The notes under the pieces were generated by a model that made no database searches, had not been told where the DNA came from, and saw only the letters and a list, made by a program, of their open reading frames with translations. Below are positions 13,313 through 15,135 of a stretch of DNA of 15,135 nucleotides, piece by piece. Source of the DNA: DASPPF01 sp032906705 (lineage in GTDB: Archaea > Thermoproteota > Nitrososphaeria > Nitrososphaerales > Gagatemarchaeaceae); NCBI GenBank assembly GCA_032906705.1, contig JAJTZC010000032.1, forward strand, positions 1 to 15,135, given 5' to 3'. The position numbers and the translations under genes were made by a program. Positions within the stretch are counted from its first letter, which is position 1. Every line of letters begins with the position of its first letter.

Positions 13313-14722
13313 TTAACCCGAAGTACGACGTCTCCAGACGGTGCCCTTGGGGCTGTCCTCAAGGACGATTCCCCTCGCGAGCAGTTCTACCCTGATCCTG
13401 TCTGCCTCACCAAAGTCCTTGTTCCTCCTCGCTTCGTCGCGCCTGGCGATGAGAGCCTGAAGGTCGGGCTCGAGGCTCTCCCTCTCCGCGAACGAAAGCA
13501 CCCCCAGAACGCTGTCGACCTTCCTTAGCGCCCCCAGGAGCCTTCCCGCCTGGGGTTTCCCTATCAGTCCCAGGTCGGCCAAGGAGTTCGCCTCAGTCAC
13601 GAAGGAGAAGACTGAGGCGATGCCCGCCGGTGTGTTGAGGTCTTTGTCCATCTCTCTAGCGAAGGCCTGCAGTAGCTTCTCTGCAAGGCTGATTGCTTTC
13701 TTGGAGCCCGTCTCCGAGGAGGACGCCATCAACCTCCACACAAGATCCTGCATGCGTCTCCGTCCAGCGTCAGCCTGCCTCAGGGATGAAGTATTCAGGT
13801 CGGCCGGCTCGCGATAATGCGAAGAGATGAGGAAGAAACGAACAGTGGCCGGGTCCCAACCCTGACCCAGCAGCTCCTTTAGCGTGATAATGTTGCCCAG
13901 CGACTTGTGCATCTCCTCGCCCGAATTGCTCAGATGCTCGCTGTGGAGCCAATACTTCACGAATCTCTTGCCGGTCGCAGCCTCGGACTGCGCAATTTCA
14001 TTCTCGTGATGCGGGAACTTGTTGTCCACTCCCCCTGTGTGGATGTCGAAGCTCTGACCGAGATACTCCATGGACATCGCAGAGCACTCGATCGACCAGC
14101 CTGGGCGCCCCTTCCCGAACTCTGTGTTCCAGTAGACCTCGCCGTCATCTGCGTCCCACGCCTTCCATAGCGCGAAGTCGTTCGCTTCCTGCTTGTCGTA
14201 GTGGTCCTGGGAGACCCTGCTGCCAGCCTTCAACTGGCCAGGGCTGATTCCAGAGAGTCTGCCGTACCTCTTGAACTTAGAGATGTCATAGTAGATGGAC
14301 CCGTCGTCGCTCTTGTACGCGTAACCCTTCTTCAGGAGCCTCTTAATCAGCGCCAGCATCTGAGGGATGTGGTCGGTGGCCCTCGGGTAGACCTCTGCCT
14401 TCTCCGCGTTCAGTGCGCGGAGGTCTTCCATGAAGGCGCTCTCGTAGAAGGAGGTCAGCTCCGAGCGGGACTTGCCAAACTGCTTCATCCCTTTGATGAT
14501 GTTGTCCTCCACGTCGGTGATGTTCATCACCTGCATCACTCTGTAGTCCCTGAACTTCAGGTATCTCCTCAGCACGTCCCAGAAGACGAAGGTGCGGAAG
14601 TTTCCAACGTGCGCATAGTTCCAGACAGTCGGACCGCAGGTGTACATGCGTACGCTCCGTCCGCGGATGGGCCTGAACGTCTGCATCCGCCGCCCCATGC
14701 TATTGTAAAGTTTCAGAGCCAT
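13313..14722 (-). CDS. cysS: Cysteinyl-tRNA synthetase
   Basis: This 469-residue class I enzyme attaches cysteine to tRNA-Cys. The zinc site that recognises the cysteine thiol is complete: C29 in TCGPTVWNYAH, C213 in WSIECSAMS, H238 and E242 in FPHHENEIAQSEA. The HIGH-type motif is HVGN at 38-41. The KMSKS-type loop reads EMHKSLGN at 270-277, so the usual first lysine is glutamate and the first serine is histidine, while the second lysine and serine remain. A helical DALR-type anticodon domain occupies about 310-460. Length is normal for the family. It starts at ATG 14722, about 35 nt after a T-rich TATA-like element, and ends 73 bp before the glycosidase-like gene start. Confidence 0.96.
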   Translation of the reverse strand: MALKLYNSMGRRMQTFRPIRGRSVRMYTCGPTVWNYAHVGNFRTFVFWDVLRRYLKFRDYRVMQVMNITDVEDNIIKGMKQFGKSRSELTSFYESAFMEDLRALNAEKAEVYPRATDHIPQMLALIKRLLKKGYAYKSDDGSIYYDISKFKRYGRLSGISPGQLKAGSRVSQDHYDKQEANDFALWKAWDADDGEVYWNTEFGKGRPGWSIECSAMSMEYLGQSFDIHTGGVDNKFPHHENEIAQSEAATGKRFVKYWLHSEHLSNSGEEMHKSLGNIITLKELLGQGWDPATVRFFLISSHYREPADLNTSSLRQADAGRRRMQDLVWRLMASSSETGSKKAISLAEKLLQAFAREMDKDLNTPAGIASVFSFVTEANSLADLGLIGKPQAGRLLGALRKVDSVLGVLSFAERESLEPDLQALIARRDEARRNKDFGEADRIRVELLARGIVLEDSPKGTVWRRRTSG

Positions 14723-14752
14723 TCGCTTGTGTCATTCCTCGTATGCTGGCGC

Positions 14753-14765
14753 GGAATAAAAAAGG
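14753..14765 (-). promoter_or_regulatory. T-rich element: cysS TATA box and possible terminator of the DUF5679 gene
   Basis: On the minus strand CCTTTTTTATTCC lies about 35 nt before the cysS ATG and about 22 nt after the stop codon of the upstream small gene. A run of six T is a typical archaeal terminator signal, and the TTTATT part can serve as TATA box. Both roles are inferred from position. Confidence 0.4.
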
Positions 14766-14784
14766 GAACGGGAGAGAAAGTTAT

Positions 14785-14931
14785 CTACAGCTTACCAATT
14801 CTGAAGATCTGCTTGCCGCATGAGGCGCAGATGCCCTTTATCGCCGGGCGTCCGTTCTTCAGTTTGATTTGCTTGGGATTCTTGATCTCCCTGTTCTTCT
14901 TCTTCTCGTAGACGCAGTATCCTGTTACCAA
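14785..14931 (-). CDS. DUF5679-like zinc-knuckle protein with one cysteine missing
   Basis: From TTG 14931 the product is 48 residues: MVTGYCVYE, then REIKNPKQIKLKNGRPAIKG, then ICASCGKQIFRIGKL. This matches small DUF5679 proteins, usually CxxC, a REIKNP-NGRPA-KG middle, and CxxCG-FRIG. Here the first pair is C6-V-Y-E, so only three cysteines (C6, C35, C38) remain and zinc binding is altered or lost. Function of the family is unknown. An upstream in-frame TTG at 14985 would add 18 residues, but a TATA box lies inside that extension. I therefore place the start at 14931. It lies upstream of cysS, with a T-run between them suggesting separate transcripts. Confidence 0.7.
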   Translation of the reverse strand: MVTGYCVYEKKKNREIKNPKQIKLKNGRPAIKGICASCGKQIFRIGKL

Positions 14932-14966
14932 CTGCGAGTTGCCTCGCGCCAAAACAAGCTCGTTCT

Positions 14967-14975
14967 CTATATAAA
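14967..14975 (-). promoter_or_regulatory. TATA box of the DUF5679-like gene
   Basis: GTTTATATAG on the minus strand is the best match to the archaeal TATA consensus in the window. Its centre is about 40 nt before the TTG at 14931, giving a leader of roughly 13 nt. It rules out the longer reading that begins at 14985. Confidence 0.6.
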
Positions 14976-15064
14976 CCTGACCCAAAACGGCTTGAAATGG
15001 GGTTATTTAGCTAAGTGCGATTGAAACGACGCCGATGAAGCACCTATCAGTAGAATTCGAAGGA

Positions 15065-15072
15065 GAAATATA
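15065..15072 (+). promoter_or_regulatory. Candidate TATA box for a plus-strand gene at the right edge
   Basis: GAAATATA lies about 46 nt before the GTG at 15115. It would give a leader of about 20 nt carrying the AGAGGT site. Another AT-rich element, TTATTTAG at 15003-15010, is nearby. Weak call. Confidence 0.25.
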
Positions 15073-15114
15073 GCCTAATCCTGTCGAAAACGTCAGCAAA
15101 AGAGAGGTCCTACC

Positions 15115-15135
15115 GTGAAGGAGTTGTCTGTTTCA
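15115..15135 (+). CDS. Possible 5' end of a plus-strand gene, running off the right edge
   Basis: GTG followed by six open codons (VKELSVS) is preceded by an AGAGGT ribosome-binding-like site at 15103-15108 with 6-nt spacing. Another frame is open from 15054 to the edge but has no standard start codon. The family cannot be told from seven residues. Between 14986 and 15114 I see only the two candidate promoter elements. Confidence 0.3.

Noticed and set aside
14201..14911. Plus-strand open frame of 236 codons opposite cysS and the DUF5679-like gene
   Set aside because: It runs antisense across two genes with clear motifs. Its hydrophobic, phenylalanine-rich end is only the complement of lysine-rich codons in the small protein.
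14932..14985. Longer reading of the DUF5679-like protein starting at TTG 14985
   Set aside because: The extension contains the best TATA box of the window (14967-14975) and does not resemble the family, so it is promoter rather than coding sequence.

Overview
The window looks like chromosomal DNA of a TACK-group archaeon (Thermoproteota), most likely a deep or uncultured Nitrososphaeria/Thaumarchaeota-like lineage. Three things point there. It carries Cdv cell-division genes (ESCRT-III plus Vps4-type ATPase). It has a small DUF5679 zinc-knuckle protein of a type common in that group. Most genes have a TATA-like box about 27-35 nt before an ATG, GTG or TTG start and no Shine-Dalgarno sequence, which suggests leaderless transcription. 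The lineage is inferred; the Cdv genes are read directly from the sequence.

Left part (1-4378), all on the minus strand. A possible gene start runs off the left edge. Next come a free-standing GyrI-like effector-binding protein (91-582) and the cell-division block. Read in the direction of transcription, that block is an ESCRT-III paralog without winged helix (4220 to 3583), a two-motif LAGLIDADG endonuclease-like frame (3479 to 2850), full-length CdvB with a C-terminal winged helix (2759 to 1896), and the Vps4-like ATPase CdvC (1899 to 676), which overlaps cdvB by 4 bp (ATGA). The paralog is cut by 18 undetermined bases. Its second half is in another frame, so the declared gap length cannot be right if the gene is intact. 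The endonuclease frame has no ATG, GTG or TTG before its first LAGLIDADG motif.

Middle (4379-8324), plus strand: a calcineurin-like phosphoesterase, then isoleucyl-tRNA synthetase, each with its own TATA-like box. IleRS meets the next gene tail to tail on a shared CTAG, so the two stop codons overlap.

Right part (8321-14931), minus strand: cysteinyl-tRNA synthetase, a large six-hairpin-type glycosidase-like protein, a metallo-beta-lactamase/beta-CASP nuclease overlapping it by 34 bp, and a Wzx/MATE-type flippase with a perfect short palindrome beside its TATA box. Upstream of cysS is a 48-residue DUF5679-like protein that has lost one of its four cysteines. A possible plus-strand gene starts at the right edge. 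I saw no tRNA, rRNA, CRISPR array or insertion sequence.

The most notable part is the cell-division block. It has two ESCRT-III paralogs with different candidate MIT-docking motifs, the ATPase that should remodel them, and a homing-endonuclease-like selfish gene wedged between the paralogs.
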